64,000 nt of DNA from Acidisarcina sp963790505 (GCA_963790505.1 CAWBOT010000002.1:310001-374000); one strand, 5' to 3'. Shown: positions 46,044 through 55,093, numbered from the stretch's first letter. Notes: a model not told the origin generated them from the sequence alone. Translations and numbers: made by a program.

Positions 46044-47924
46044 TTAAGGAGCGGAGGCGATGCCATTTAGCCTTATGAAGGTGGAAGGCGCATCGGCGCT
46101 CGGGAAAAGGGTGAGAAAGTCCTTGTGCGCCCCTACCGACACCGGGCTAAACTCGATCGGCATGGTGCAGCTTTGGCCCGCGGCGACCCCCGATCGGCAG
46201 GTGTTCTGCGCCGTCGTGAGGACGTTGTAGCTGGGGCCGTTGATCGTTGTACCGATCGTTACCGTGCCGGAAGCCGCGGTATTGGTGAAAGTCACCAGCA
46301 ACACTTCGGTGGTACCGAACGGAATCGTCCCGAACTGCAGCGTCTTGGTAGCGGTGCTTAAGCCCAGAGCGACGCCCTTCAGCTTGACAGTAGGATAAGA
46401 CGAACCATTGGTCAGCAAGGTCAGGATATCGTTGTGCGCTTCGACCGATGCCGGAGCGAACTCCACCTGAACAGTGCAGCTCTCGCCCTCCGGCAATCCG
46501 GCGGCGCAGTTGCTTCCTGCGATATTGAAGCTCTGGCCGTTGATCGACGGCTTGAGGGTCAGCGTTCCTTGACCGATGTTGGTGACCATCAACGGCAGCG
46601 TCTCGATGCTGCCGAAGTCTATGGTGTCAAACTGCAGCAGGTCTGCCGAGACCTGCGGCGGGGGGCCAGTCGCTATTGCAAGTCCAGAGCCGTAAATCGG
46701 CGTTGTAGCGAGCACGTTTCCGCTGCCGTCCGCGATTTCAACCGAGCCATTCCGCGTGCCCGTGTGCAGAGGCGCGAAGGTCACGTTGACTGTGCAGGGG
46801 GTGCCCGCCTTGAACGCGCCGGTGCAACCGCTTCCGCTGGCGAGAGTGAAGTCGAGATCCGGCGCGCCACCGGTGAGCACTCTTGGAGCGCCCAGCGTCA
46901 CGCCGGTATTGGCTTTGAAGTTGAGCGTCAGCGTCTGGTTGCACGGTGCGGGCACCGTCTTCCCAGGCGCGCAGGCATAAGCGCTCTCAAAATCGACCGA
47001 ATCCGTCTGCAATGCCAATACGCGGGAACCGCCGTAGTTGGCGACAAACACATCCCCTGCGCCGTCCACGGCAATTCCGTCGGGCACAGACAAACCACTA
47101 AACGCTAGCTTGATCTGCGACCCGTAGCCCGTTGCCGTCTTGGGCAATTCCACCGCACCGTCGAACAGGTCGACGATGAACACATCTCCCGCGCTGTCCA
47201 AAGCAACTCCGAGAATGTCACCCAAGCCGCTGGTCGGAAGGGTTTTTTGCGGGCCGTAGCCTGTAGCTGTCTTCGGCAATTCAACCACAAGGCCGGTGTT
47301 AACCGGGGCAATGAACACATCGCCTGCGCTGTCCACGGCAACACTTATAGGATCGTTCAAGCCGCTGGCTGGCAGGGTCGTCTGCGGCCCGTAACCCGCC
47401 TCTGTCAGCGGCAATTCCACCACGCGGTGATTGAAATAGTCGGCGATGAACACATCGCCGGCGCTGTCCACGGCAATTCCAGGGGGGTTAAGCAATCCGC
47501 TGGTCGGCAGGGTCGTTTGCGGCCCGAAGCCCGTCGACGTCCGCGGCAATTCCACCACGCGATAATTGCCCCAGTCGGCAATGAACACATCGCCTGCGCT
47601 GTCCACGGCAATCCCGTCAGGCTCATTCAAACCACTCGTCGGCAGGATCGTCTGCGGCCCATAGCCCGTCGCGGTCCGCGGCAATTCCACCACGCGGTTA
47701 TTGCCAGTGTCGACGACGAATAGATTCCCAGCGCTGTCTACGGCCACTCCCTCAGCGTAATGCAAACCGCTGAACGGCGGGGTCGTTGGCGCGCCCGCAA
47801 AACTCACGCTCTGCGCGGAGAGAGCAAGCGGCGAGAGGCAGGCCAAAACACCAGCCAATAGGATAAAGGAAACATGGAAGACGGTTGAGGCGAGACTGGG
47901 AGAAGGCAGAAACTTGGCGCGCAT
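46044..47924 (-). CDS. Secreted NHL-repeat protein with choice-of-anchor/HYDIN-like domains
   Basis: 626 residues with a signal peptide (TVFHVSFILLAGVLACLSPLALSAQ) and a good GGAGGAACC site. Six NHL-type repeats of about 44 residues follow, each near 'GIAVDSAGDVFIADxxNxRVVELP' ending 'GYGPQTTLP', forming one propeller. Then come three Ig-like HYDIN/choice-of-anchor domains of about 100 residues (CTVNVTFAPLHTG, CTVQVEFAPASV, CTMPIEFSPVSV). No catalytic site is visible; probably surface or adhesive binding. The repeat DNA is itself a 132-bp periodic sequence. It lies between trmD and rplS. Confidence 0.86.
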   Translation of the reverse strand: MRAKFLPSPSLASTVFHVSFILLAGVLACLSPLALSAQSVSFAGAPTTPPFSGLHYAEGVAVDSAGNLFVVDTGNNRVVELPRTATGYGPQTILPTSGLNEPDGIAVDSAGDVFIADWGNYRVVELPRTSTGFGPQTTLPTSGLLNPPGIAVDSAGDVFIADYFNHRVVELPLTEAGYGPQTTLPASGLNDPISVAVDSAGDVFIAPVNTGLVVELPKTATGYGPQKTLPTSGLGDILGVALDSAGDVFIVDLFDGAVELPKTATGYGSQIKLAFSGLSVPDGIAVDGAGDVFVANYGGSRVLALQTDSVDFESAYACAPGKTVPAPCNQTLTLNFKANTGVTLGAPRVLTGGAPDLDFTLASGSGCTGAFKAGTPCTVNVTFAPLHTGTRNGSVEIADGSGNVLATTPIYGSGLAIATGPPPQVSADLLQFDTIDFGSIETLPLMVTNIGQGTLTLKPSINGQSFNIAGSNCAAGLPEGESCTVQVEFAPASVEAHNDILTLLTNGSSYPTVKLKGVALGLSTATKTLQFGTIPFGTTEVLLVTFTNTAASGTVTIGTTINGPSYNVLTTAQNTCRSGVAAGQSCTMPIEFSPVSVGAHKDFLTLFPSADAPSTFIRLNGIASAP

Positions 47925-48029
47925 GGTTCCTCCGGGGAACTCTGTGCGTGCAATGTTACTCCGCTTATTCCGTGGCGCGCGTTACTGAAATGACAAATGA
48001 ATTAAGCAAATCAAGGTTCTGTCTCGGAG

Positions 48030-48881
48030 CTATGATGACCCAGAGGGGTTGAGCGACTCGAGAAACTCTCGGTCGCGGTCACTCAACTCCGCTGTCTCCA
48101 ACAAATCAGGGCGGTTTCGGAATGTCTTTTCGAGTGCGCGTTCTCTCCGCCAGCGGCTGATTTTGAGGTGGTCGCCGCCGCTGAGGACATCCGGCACCAT
48201 TAGTCCGCGAAACTCGACCGGACGCGTGTAATGCGGATAGTCCAGCAGTCCGCCAGCGCCGTGAGTGGAGCGCGGCGGTGTGATGGCTCCATCTGACGTA
48301 GCGTCATTCTCAGCGGCGGCAATATCGGCTGCTATCTCCTGTTCGGACGCACCGAAGCTTTCAAACTGGCTTGAGGCTTCGTTTCCGAGAACGCCGGGCA
48401 GCAGCCGCATCGTTGCGTCGACGATGACCGCCGCGCCGAGTTCGCCGCCGGAGAGGACGTAGTCGCCAATGGAAAGTTCGCGGTCGGCCAGCAGTTCATT
48501 GACGCGCTCGTCGACGCCTTCGTAGCGCCCGCAGACCAGAACGACGCGATCGAGTTTAGCCAATTCGCGCGCTGTGGCCTGGGTAAACTTTTTCCCCTGA
48601 GCTGAGAGCAGCACGACGGATTCGCGGCTGAGGTCACGCCCTGCTTTGTCGGAGACGCCGTTGGCTTCCAGCGCTTCGGCGAGTGGCTCGGGTTTGAGCA
48701 CCATGCCTTCGCCTCCCCCGAAGGGGCGGTCATCGACGGTGCGGTGACGGTCATGGGTGAAGTCGCGCAGGTCATGCGTGACGACTTCGACCAAGCCTCC
48801 AGCGACCGCGCGTTTGATCACGCCGTGCTCGAAGATGCCCGCAAAGAGGCCCGGAAATATGGTGATGATGTCGAATCGCAT
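48030..48881 (-). CDS. trmD: TrmD, tRNA (m1G37) methyltransferase
   Basis: 283 residues from ATG 48881 (MRFDIITIFPGLFAG). A SPOUT knot enzyme that makes m1G37 with SAM and prevents +1 frameshifting. Conserved marks are FGGGEGMVLKPEP, VLVCGRYEGVDERV, SIGDYVLSGGELGA and the C-terminal LDYPHYTRPVEFRGL. An insertion of about 25 residues (ENDATSDGAITPP region) makes it longer than the usual 240-250. It follows rimM in the standard order. Confidence 0.96.
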   Translation of the reverse strand: MRFDIITIFPGLFAGIFEHGVIKRAVAGGLVEVVTHDLRDFTHDRHRTVDDRPFGGGEGMVLKPEPLAEALEANGVSDKAGRDLSRESVVLLSAQGKKFTQATARELAKLDRVVLVCGRYEGVDERVNELLADRELSIGDYVLSGGELGAAVIVDATMRLLPGVLGNEASSQFESFGASEQEIAADIAAAENDATSDGAITPPRSTHGAGGLLDYPHYTRPVEFRGLMVPDVLSGGDHLKISRWRRERALEKTFRNRPDLLETAELSDRDREFLESLNPSGSS

Positions 48882-48915
48882 GGCGTTCTTCGAGGATAAG
48901 GCCTGTGGCGGAAGT

Positions 48916-49512
48916 CTACTTTTCGCGAGATGGGCTCCCCGGAGCATTCAACTCAAGCAGGCCTTCCGGCAATTCCATCGAAAGTCGGTTCGCGGCTAAG
49001 TCGATCTTCGGGGCGAAGGCTTTGACGAAGGGCACCAACACTTGCCCGGAAGCAGCCGTCTCCACAATCAGAAGGGGCGTCGCCGTCGACCCGCGGTCCA
49101 CTTGGCTGATCTCGCCGACCTCGGTTCCGGAGCGCGAATCGAAAAGAACGCAGCCGATTAGTTCGTCGATATAGGCAGCGCCCTCTTCCAGCGGAGCGCG
49201 TTCTGACTTCGGGATGGCGACATCGAGGCCGCGCAACGTTTCGGCGTCGTTCATCGACGCTATGCCGCTAAAGTGGAGGACGACGCGGCCCTGATGCAGC
49301 CAGTGTCTTTCCAGCTCAACGGCGCGCGGAGGCTGCTTCGGGCCCAAGAGAAAGAGCCGCTTCCGCTCTGAAAAGCGTTCAGGAAAATCAGTGAGCAACT
49401 CGGCGATCACCTCGCCGCGAAGTCCTCGCGGACGGACGATCTTTGCCACGATCACCCAGTCATTTGGGTCGCCGGTGGGCTCTGGGATGGTATCTGGCAG
49501 CGTTGCAGTCAA
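48916..49512 (-). CDS. rimM: RimM, 16S rRNA processing factor
   Basis: 198 residues from TTG 49512. The N-terminal part has VAKIVRPRGLRGEVIAELLTDFPERF and the PRC-barrel C-terminal domain has EEGAAYIDELIGCVLFD and the final LLVETAASGQVLVPFVKAFAP. It helps assemble the 30S head by binding S19. Located between khpA and trmD as in most bacteria. Confidence 0.94.
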   Translation of the reverse strand: MTATLPDTIPEPTGDPNDWVIVAKIVRPRGLRGEVIAELLTDFPERFSERKRLFLLGPKQPPRAVELERHWLHQGRVVLHFSGIASMNDAETLRGLDVAIPKSERAPLEEGAAYIDELIGCVLFDSRSGTEVGEISQVDRGSTATPLLIVETAASGQVLVPFVKAFAPKIDLAANRLSMELPEGLLELNAPGSPSREK

Positions 49513-49560
49513 AGTGAGGAATATCCTGACGCGGCGTTCTGTGACAAGCTGCGACCGGGC

Positions 49561-49842
49561 CTAGCCCTCGTGGGGTGCGTGCGGCAGGTCTTCGAGGATA
49601 TCGAGCGTGTAGCGGTGATGCTGCTTCATGCTCACCGCGCCCAGAATGGTGCGCATCGAACGCGCCGTACGCCCCTGCTTGCCGATCACCTTGCCGATAT
49701 CGGAGGGCGCGACTCGCAGGCGAAGCACGCTGCTTTCCTCGTGCCGTTGCACTTCCACCTCGACCGCCTCCGGCTCATCGACCAAGGCACGGGCGATTTC
49801 AGCCACCAGATCTTGCATTGGGTCCTGCTGCCCTTCAGTCAT
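49561..49842 (-). CDS. khpA: KhpA-type KH-domain RNA-binding protein
   Basis: 93 residues from ATG 49842, chosen for its GGGGGAAG site; an ATG nine codons upstream is poorer. One KH domain with the RNA-binding loop in DIGKVIGKQGRTARSMRTIL. Partners with KhpB in many bacteria to bind RNA broadly. Between rpsP and rimM, its usual place. Confidence 0.93.
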   Translation of the reverse strand: MTEGQQDPMQDLVAEIARALVDEPEAVEVEVQRHEESSVLRLRVAPSDIGKVIGKQGRTARSMRTILGAVSMKQHHRYTLDILEDLPHAPHEG

Positions 49843-50005
49843 AGAGTCTTCCCCCGAACTATTGCTCATCCGCCGCCAGTACGGCGCATTGGCAAACAAC
49901 GAAACCGCAGTGAACAATATGAACTACTTGCACGGCAGTTCGTCAAGCAATCATTGAGGGAAAGCTTACCTTTATCGAAAATTGGGCCTGGAAGAGGCTG
50001 AGAAA

Positions 50006-50251
50006 CTAGGCGGCAGCAGCGGCAACAGAGTGTTTTGCCAGCAACTTGCCAACCCGCTCGGAGAGCTGGGCACCCTGGGCGACCCAATGATCGATGCGGT
50101 CTTTCTTCAGGTCGACGGTGGCAGGATTGGTGCGCGGGTTGTAGGTACCGACGATCTCAATCGAACGGCCATTGCGGGCCAAGCGCTTTTCGATGACCAC
50201 TACGCGGTAATAGGGCTGCTTGCGGGCGCCGAAGCGCGCCAGACGAATCAT
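50006..50251 (-). CDS. rpsP: 30S ribosomal protein S16
   Basis: 81 residues from ATG 50251 (MIRLARFGARKQPYYRVVV). A longer in-frame extension upstream is not needed. EIVGTYNPRTNPATVDLKKD and the VGAQLSERV-like tail (WVAQGAQLSERVGKLL) are diagnostic. It binds 16S rRNA early in 30S assembly. First gene of the series. Confidence 0.97.
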   Translation of the reverse strand: MIRLARFGARKQPYYRVVVIEKRLARNGRSIEIVGTYNPRTNPATVDLKKDRIDHWVAQGAQLSERVGKLLAKHSVAAAAA

Positions 50252-50342
50252 CAACACGATCAAAATCCTCTCAAAACCTAAATCTGGAATGTTTGGGAGA
50301 CAGGTGCACAAGCGGGTGAAGCCGCAGGAATCCCAGCCTTTA

Positions 50343-50371
50343 AGTATGCTTGATTTCAGGGATTTGGGCAA
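50343..50371 (-). promoter_or_regulatory. Candidate rpsP promoter
   Basis: Read leftward: TTGCCC (50371-50366), a 17-bp spacer, CATACT (50348-50343). About 90 bp before the rpsP start. Moderate match to sigma-70. Confidence 0.45.
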
Positions 50372-50401
50372 GTCATGGAGTGGGAATATAGAGTCGTCCG
50401 A

Positions 50402-50447
50402 ATTGAGAAGATTAATCACCAGTAATTGAGAAGATTAATCACCAGTA
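50402..50447 (+). repeat. Exact 23-bp tandem duplication across the redoxin start
   Basis: Two identical 23-bp copies (50402-50424 and 50425-50447). The unit contains TTG AGA AGA TTA, the start of the redoxin gene. The first copy's TTG runs only seven further codons to a TGA that overlaps the second TTG. Confidence 0.95.
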
Positions 50448-51049
50448 TCGTTGCCGTCATGCTTATGGGGCTGGCCTACGCCGGATATTGCAGCGTGCGG
50501 TCCCCCATTTACGGCTATGACCTTCAGGGCAATCAGATCACTCGTCTCAGCGATTCTGGGACGAAGGCCGTGGTACTTTTCTTCCTGGCGACCGACTGCC
50601 CGATTTCGAATCATTACCTGCCGGAGATTCAGAGGTTGGCCAAGGAGTTCAGCGCAAGGCGGGTTAGTGTTGTGATCGTGTACCCCAATGCGACAGAGTC
50701 TGCCGAGGGCATAGCTCGCCACGAAAAGGATTATGGGATTGAAGGAACAACGCTGGTGAGTCCGACGGCGAGTCTGATGGCGCAGATTCATCCTACAGTC
50801 ACGCCCGAGGCCGCGGTGCTGATTCCGCAGAGCGGCGGCCGTGGAAATTTGAGGGTGGCCTACCTGGGGCGAATCGACGACTGGTATGTGGGCATCGGGC
50901 GGCAACGCCCTCAGGCCACGCGCCATGATCTCGAGCAGGCGGTCGCCCATGTGTTGGCTGGTCAACCTGTGCCTTCGCCGGAAGGGCCGGCGGTCGGATG
51001 CGGCATCATCAGCGAGGCCGCGCTCCAGAGTGGGGCAGCGAAGCCGTGA
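50426..51049 (+). CDS. Exported thioredoxin-fold redoxin
   Basis: 207 residues from TTG 50426; an in-frame stop directly upstream bars a longer form. It has a signal or membrane anchor (RRLITSIVAVMLMGLAYAG). The fold is AhpC/TSA-Redoxin-like, with single active Cys58 in LFFLATDCPISNHYLPEIQ, the phrase found in redoxin domains of planctomycetes and acidobacteria. A second Cys is in the tail (AVGCGI). No CxxC is present, so a peroxidase-like or copper-handling role fits better than a disulfide reductase. It overlaps the next gene by 4 bp. Confidence 0.83.
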   Translation: MRRLITSIVAVMLMGLAYAGYCSVRSPIYGYDLQGNQITRLSDSGTKAVVLFFLATDCPISNHYLPEIQRLAKEFSARRVSVVIVYPNATESAEGIARHEKDYGIEGTTLVSPTASLMAQIHPTVTPEAAVLIPQSGGRGNLRVAYLGRIDDWYVGIGRQRPQATRHDLEQAVAHVLAGQPVPSPEGPAVGCGIISEAALQSGAAKP

Positions 51050-53313
51050 GATGCCTTTTCTTACGCGGATTTCTGGTTGTATGTGTTGCGGTCGCCGCTT
51101 TCCTGGTGGTGCAGCATGGCTGGTTCTCGCAGGTTTGGAGAACCAGTATAAAGGCACCTGCATCGCTGATATCGAGCAAGATCAGATCGGTCGAAGCGGC
51201 CGAGGCGCCGGTGACCTTCAGCCGTCAGATCGCGCCCATCCTGTATAAAAACTGCGTCAGTTGCCACCATCCGGGAGGCTCGGGCCCGTTCAGCCTGCTG
51301 ACCTATTCAGACGCAATGCAGCGCGGCAAATTGATCGAGAGCGTGACCCATTCTCGCTATATGCCGCCATGGCTACCGGAGCCGGGATATGGCATCTTCG
51401 CCGAAAACCGACGTCTGCCCGACGAAGATGTTGCGCTGATCAAGAAGTGGGTTGAGACGGGAATGGCGCAGGGCGACCCGGCTGGCGCGCCGAAACCGCC
51501 TACTTTTTCGAGCGACTGGCAGCTGGGGCCGCCGGACCTCATCTTGAAGGCTGACTCGCCGATGCAGGTGCCGGCATCTGGCACCGATCTCTTCCATAAC
51601 TTCATCCTTCCGGTGCCGATCACCGGGACAAAGTACATTCGCGCGATGGAGATCAAGCCCGGCGCGCCGCAGGTCGTCCACCATGCCAATGTGCTCATCG
51701 ACCGCACGGCCTCAGTCCGGCGCGCACATCCCGATGACTGGAAGCAGGGAATTGCGGGCATGGAAATCACCGTGCCCTCGGGAGACAGCTTCGACCCCGA
51801 CAGCCACTTTCTATTTTGGAAGCCGGATACTCCGGCGCTGATCGAGGCTGAGGGTATGCCGTGGCGGCTCGACGCGGGGAATGACCTGATCCTCAACATG
51901 CACTTGAAGCCGACAGGCAAGACGGAGACGGTGGAACCTACCATCGGCCTGTACTTCACCGATAAGCCTCCGACTGCGCACCCTATGCTGCTGCAACTGG
52001 AGCATGATGGCGCGCTCGACATCCCCGCCAACGACGCGAACTTTGTCGTCGAGGACCAGCTCACGCTTCCGGTCGATGTCGATGCCCTCGGCGTCTACCC
52101 GCATGCCCACTATCTGGGCAAGGACCTTGAGGGCTACGCCATTCTGCCTGACGGCGAAAAGAAGTGGCTGGTCGTGATTCGTGACTGGGACATCGACCGC
52201 CAATCAGTCTACCGCTTCGTCACGCCGGTCTTTCTGCCTAAGGGGACGGTGCTGCACATGCGCTACACCTACGACAACTCGACCGCCAATATCCGCAACC
52301 CGAACAGCCCGCCGATTCGCGTGAAGGCAGGGAACCGCTCGGTCGACGAGATGGGGCATCTTTGGCTGCAGGTGTTGCCGCGACCGATGAAAGGCTCTAA
52401 CGAAGACCCTCGCGCATTGCTAGAGAAAGCCTGGATGGAGAACCGGTTGCGCAAAGATCCGAGCGACCATACGGCTCTCTACAACCTTGCCTCGGTGGAG
52501 ATGAACGCGGGCGATTACGAATCGGCCGTCGCTACCTATCAGCGGGCGCTCACGCGATCGCCCAACGATCCGTTGACGTTGACGGCGATGGCCGCGGCTC
52601 TCGGAGCAGCGGGCGACTGGCAGCAGGCGCAGGCCCAATATGAAAAGGCCCTGGCTGTCGCCCCCGAAGACGCCAATGCGCGCTTCGATCTTGGCCAGCT
52701 TGAGGCGCAGCATGGAGAATTTGCCGCGGCCGAGAGCCAGTTTCGGCGGTTGCTCGCTTCCGATCCGAAGGACGCCGGCGCTCACGCCGCGCTGGGCGAG
52801 GTGCTGGCCGCGACGCAGCGCGAGAGCGAGGCGGAGCAGGAGTTCGACGCCGCGCTGGCTCTTGATCCGCACAACTTTGACGCACTCTACAACCTCGGCA
52901 GCATCGAGGCTGGGAAAGGGAACCTGTCTCGTGCAATTGAGCTGTTGCAGCAGGCGTTGGAGCAGAAAGATGATGCCGATGCGCACGAGCTGCTCGCTGC
53001 CGTCTATGCGCAGTCGGGCAAGATCGATGACGCGTTGCGGGAGTTTCAGGCGCTCGAGCGGCTGAAGCCTGATGACCCTGCGCCGCACCTCGCTCTGGCC
53101 AAGGTGTACCAGGCGATGGGGAAGATGCAGGAGGCGATTCGCGAGCAGCAGGCCGCGCTGGCCATCGATCCAGCGAACCCGGGAGACTGGAATGATCTTG
53201 GCGTGCTTCACGCTCATGCGGGAGATAAGGCTGCGGCGCGCAAGGATTTTGAGCGCGCGCTGCAGCTCGATCCGCAGAACGCTGCTGCCAAGGGCAACCT
53301 CGCGCGGCTTTAG
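51046..53313 (+). CDS. Cytochrome c - copper type II monooxygenase-like - TPR fusion protein
   Basis: 755 residues from GTG 51046, whose codon overlaps the redoxin stop (GTGA). An N-terminal membrane anchor (GFLVVCVAVAAFLVVQ) is followed by a haem site Cys70-Cys73-His74 with likely axial Met106 (YMPPW). Residues 165-445 look like PHM/dopamine-beta-monooxygenase: His212-His213 (VVHHANV), His286 (NMHLKP), His353/His355 (YPHAHYLGK) and Met436 (VDEMGHLW), aligning with all six copper ligands. From about 470 come about eight TPRs. Likely extracytoplasmic. Substrate unknown. Confidence 0.85.
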   Translation: MRCLFLRGFLVVCVAVAAFLVVQHGWFSQVWRTSIKAPASLISSKIRSVEAAEAPVTFSRQIAPILYKNCVSCHHPGGSGPFSLLTYSDAMQRGKLIESVTHSRYMPPWLPEPGYGIFAENRRLPDEDVALIKKWVETGMAQGDPAGAPKPPTFSSDWQLGPPDLILKADSPMQVPASGTDLFHNFILPVPITGTKYIRAMEIKPGAPQVVHHANVLIDRTASVRRAHPDDWKQGIAGMEITVPSGDSFDPDSHFLFWKPDTPALIEAEGMPWRLDAGNDLILNMHLKPTGKTETVEPTIGLYFTDKPPTAHPMLLQLEHDGALDIPANDANFVVEDQLTLPVDVDALGVYPHAHYLGKDLEGYAILPDGEKKWLVVIRDWDIDRQSVYRFVTPVFLPKGTVLHMRYTYDNSTANIRNPNSPPIRVKAGNRSVDEMGHLWLQVLPRPMKGSNEDPRALLEKAWMENRLRKDPSDHTALYNLASVEMNAGDYESAVATYQRALTRSPNDPLTLTAMAAALGAAGDWQQAQAQYEKALAVAPEDANARFDLGQLEAQHGEFAAAESQFRRLLASDPKDAGAHAALGEVLAATQRESEAEQEFDAALALDPHNFDALYNLGSIEAGKGNLSRAIELLQQALEQKDDADAHELLAAVYAQSGKIDDALREFQALERLKPDDPAPHLALAKVYQAMGKMQEAIREQQAALAIDPANPGDWNDLGVLHAHAGDKAAARKDFERALQLDPQNAAAKGNLARL

Positions 53314-53322
53314 GTCGGGATG

Positions 53323-54978
53323 CTACGGCAGGGGATCGATCGAGTCTTGCGTAGTTTCAGCCTGTACGGGCCGTAGCAGCGGGAAAAGGATCACGTCGCG
53401 GATCGATTTCGATCCGGTGAGGATCATGGTCAGCCGGTCGATGCCGATGCCTTCGCCGCCGGTGGGCGGCAGCCCATAGGAAAGCGCGCGGACGTAGTCT
53501 TCGTCCATCTGGTGGGCTTCGTCATCGCCGCGTTCGCGCTCGGTGATCTGCGCTTCGAATCGGCGGCGCTGGTCTTCAGGGTCGTTTAACTCGCTGAAGG
53601 CGTTGCCGACCTCGAAGCCTCCGATATAGAACTCGAAACGTTCGACCCAATCGGGTTCATCCGGCTTGACCTTCGAGAGTGGAGATACCGCGAGAGGGAA
53701 GTCGTAGATGATGGTGGGCTGGATGAGATGTTCTTCGGCGACGGCTTCGAAAATGTCAGCTATCGCCTTTCCAGGAAGTCCGTGCCTCTGCAGCTGCTGA
53801 CGTGTAATAGACAACAACGCATTAAGCTCGCGCAATTTCTGGATGCGATCCGACGCGGGATTGCTCTCTTCAAACGGGGTGTCGACTGTCGGAATATTAT
53901 CTAGCAGGTGTTGATTGGTTCTGAGCAACAAGCTTTGGATCTCGTCGATAGATGCGAAGTCAGACATCAATGGCGTCGATCCTGCCTCCGACGGCCAGAA
54001 AGTTACAATCGCCTCGCGCATCGAGTATCTCTTCCACTGTGCCAGATCAATCTCGACATCATTGAATGTCGTCTTCGTCGTCCCATTCACTTCCATCGCC
54101 ACAAACTTCACGATCTCTTCGGTCAGGTCCATCAGGTCGTGATAGTTCGCATATGCCTGGTAAAACTCAAGCATGGTGAACTCGGGATTATGCTGCGTCG
54201 AGATGCCTTCATTGCGGAAGTTCCGATTGATCTCGTAGACGCGATCCAGGCCACCAACAACTAGGCGCTTGAGATAAAGCTCCGGTGCGATGCGCAGGAA
54301 TAAGTCGAGATCGAGCGCATTGTGATGCGTCGTGAAAGGCTTCGCCGCTGCGCCGCCGGCGATGGGCTGCATCATCGGCGTCTCGACCTCGAGATAGCCG
54401 CGCTCGTCGAAGAACTTCCGCAGCGCTCGCAACACCTTCGCGCGCTTCACAAAGACCTCGCGGACATCCGCGTTCATGAAGAGATCAACGTAGCGCTGGC
54501 GATAGCGCAGTTCGGTGTCGGAGAGGCCGTGATACTTCTCGGGCAGCGCCAGCATTGCCTTGGTGAGAAAGGTGATCGTCTCGACGTGAACGCTCAGTTC
54601 GCCGGTACGGGTGCGGAAGAGATATCCGGTCACGCCGATGTGGTCGCCGAGATCGAGAAGCTTGTAGAGCGCGAAGCCCTGCTCGCCGACGGCGTCGAGG
54701 CGGACGTAAATCTGAAGCCGTTCGCCATTTTGCTGGAGATGCGCGAAGCCTGCTTTTCCCTGGCCGCGAATAGCCATGAGGCGTCCGGCGACAGAGACGT
54801 TGACGCGCTCGGCTTCGAGCGTCTCGGCCGAGGTCTCGCCATAGTTCGCGCGGATTTCGGGGATGGTGTGGGTTGCCTTGTAGCTGTTGGGGTAGGTCTG
54901 CTGCCCAAGGGCGGCGATCTGATTTAGCTTTTCCTGGCGCAGGGCGAAGAGCCCACGCTCAAACTCCGATTCAAACAC
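53323..54978 (-). CDS. lysS: Lysyl-tRNA synthetase, class II
   Basis: 551 residues from GTG 54978. The N-terminal OB-fold binds the anticodon (VAGRLMAIRGQGKAGFAHLQ). Class II motifs: RYRQRYVDLFMN (motif 1 region), FRNEGISTQHNPEFTMLEFY (motif 2) and GIGIDRLTMILT (motif 3). Charges tRNA-Lys. AGTATA at 55013-55018 (TATACT leftward) is a likely -10, giving a short leader. Confidence 0.97.
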   Translation of the reverse strand: MFESEFERGLFALRQEKLNQIAALGQQTYPNSYKATHTIPEIRANYGETSAETLEAERVNVSVAGRLMAIRGQGKAGFAHLQQNGERLQIYVRLDAVGEQGFALYKLLDLGDHIGVTGYLFRTRTGELSVHVETITFLTKAMLALPEKYHGLSDTELRYRQRYVDLFMNADVREVFVKRAKVLRALRKFFDERGYLEVETPMMQPIAGGAAAKPFTTHHNALDLDLFLRIAPELYLKRLVVGGLDRVYEINRNFRNEGISTQHNPEFTMLEFYQAYANYHDLMDLTEEIVKFVAMEVNGTTKTTFNDVEIDLAQWKRYSMREAIVTFWPSEAGSTPLMSDFASIDEIQSLLLRTNQHLLDNIPTVDTPFEESNPASDRIQKLRELNALLSITRQQLQRHGLPGKAIADIFEAVAEEHLIQPTIIYDFPLAVSPLSKVKPDEPDWVERFEFYIGGFEVGNAFSELNDPEDQRRRFEAQITERERGDDEAHQMDEDYVRALSYGLPPTGGEGIGIDRLTMILTGSKSIRDVILFPLLRPVQAETTQDSIDPLP

Positions 54979-55093
54979 TCACTTGCCTCGAATGCGATAG
55001 ACGCTAGCCCCCAGTATAACGAGCGATTATGCGAAGTCTGCATCGCTGCTATTCGCCAGCCCTACGTTCTGGCCCTTAAGATGAAAAGACTTC

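Noticed and set aside
46900..47800. CRISPR-like periodic repeats
   Set aside because: Repeats are in frame, 132 bp long and encode NHL blades; no short direct repeats with unique spacers.
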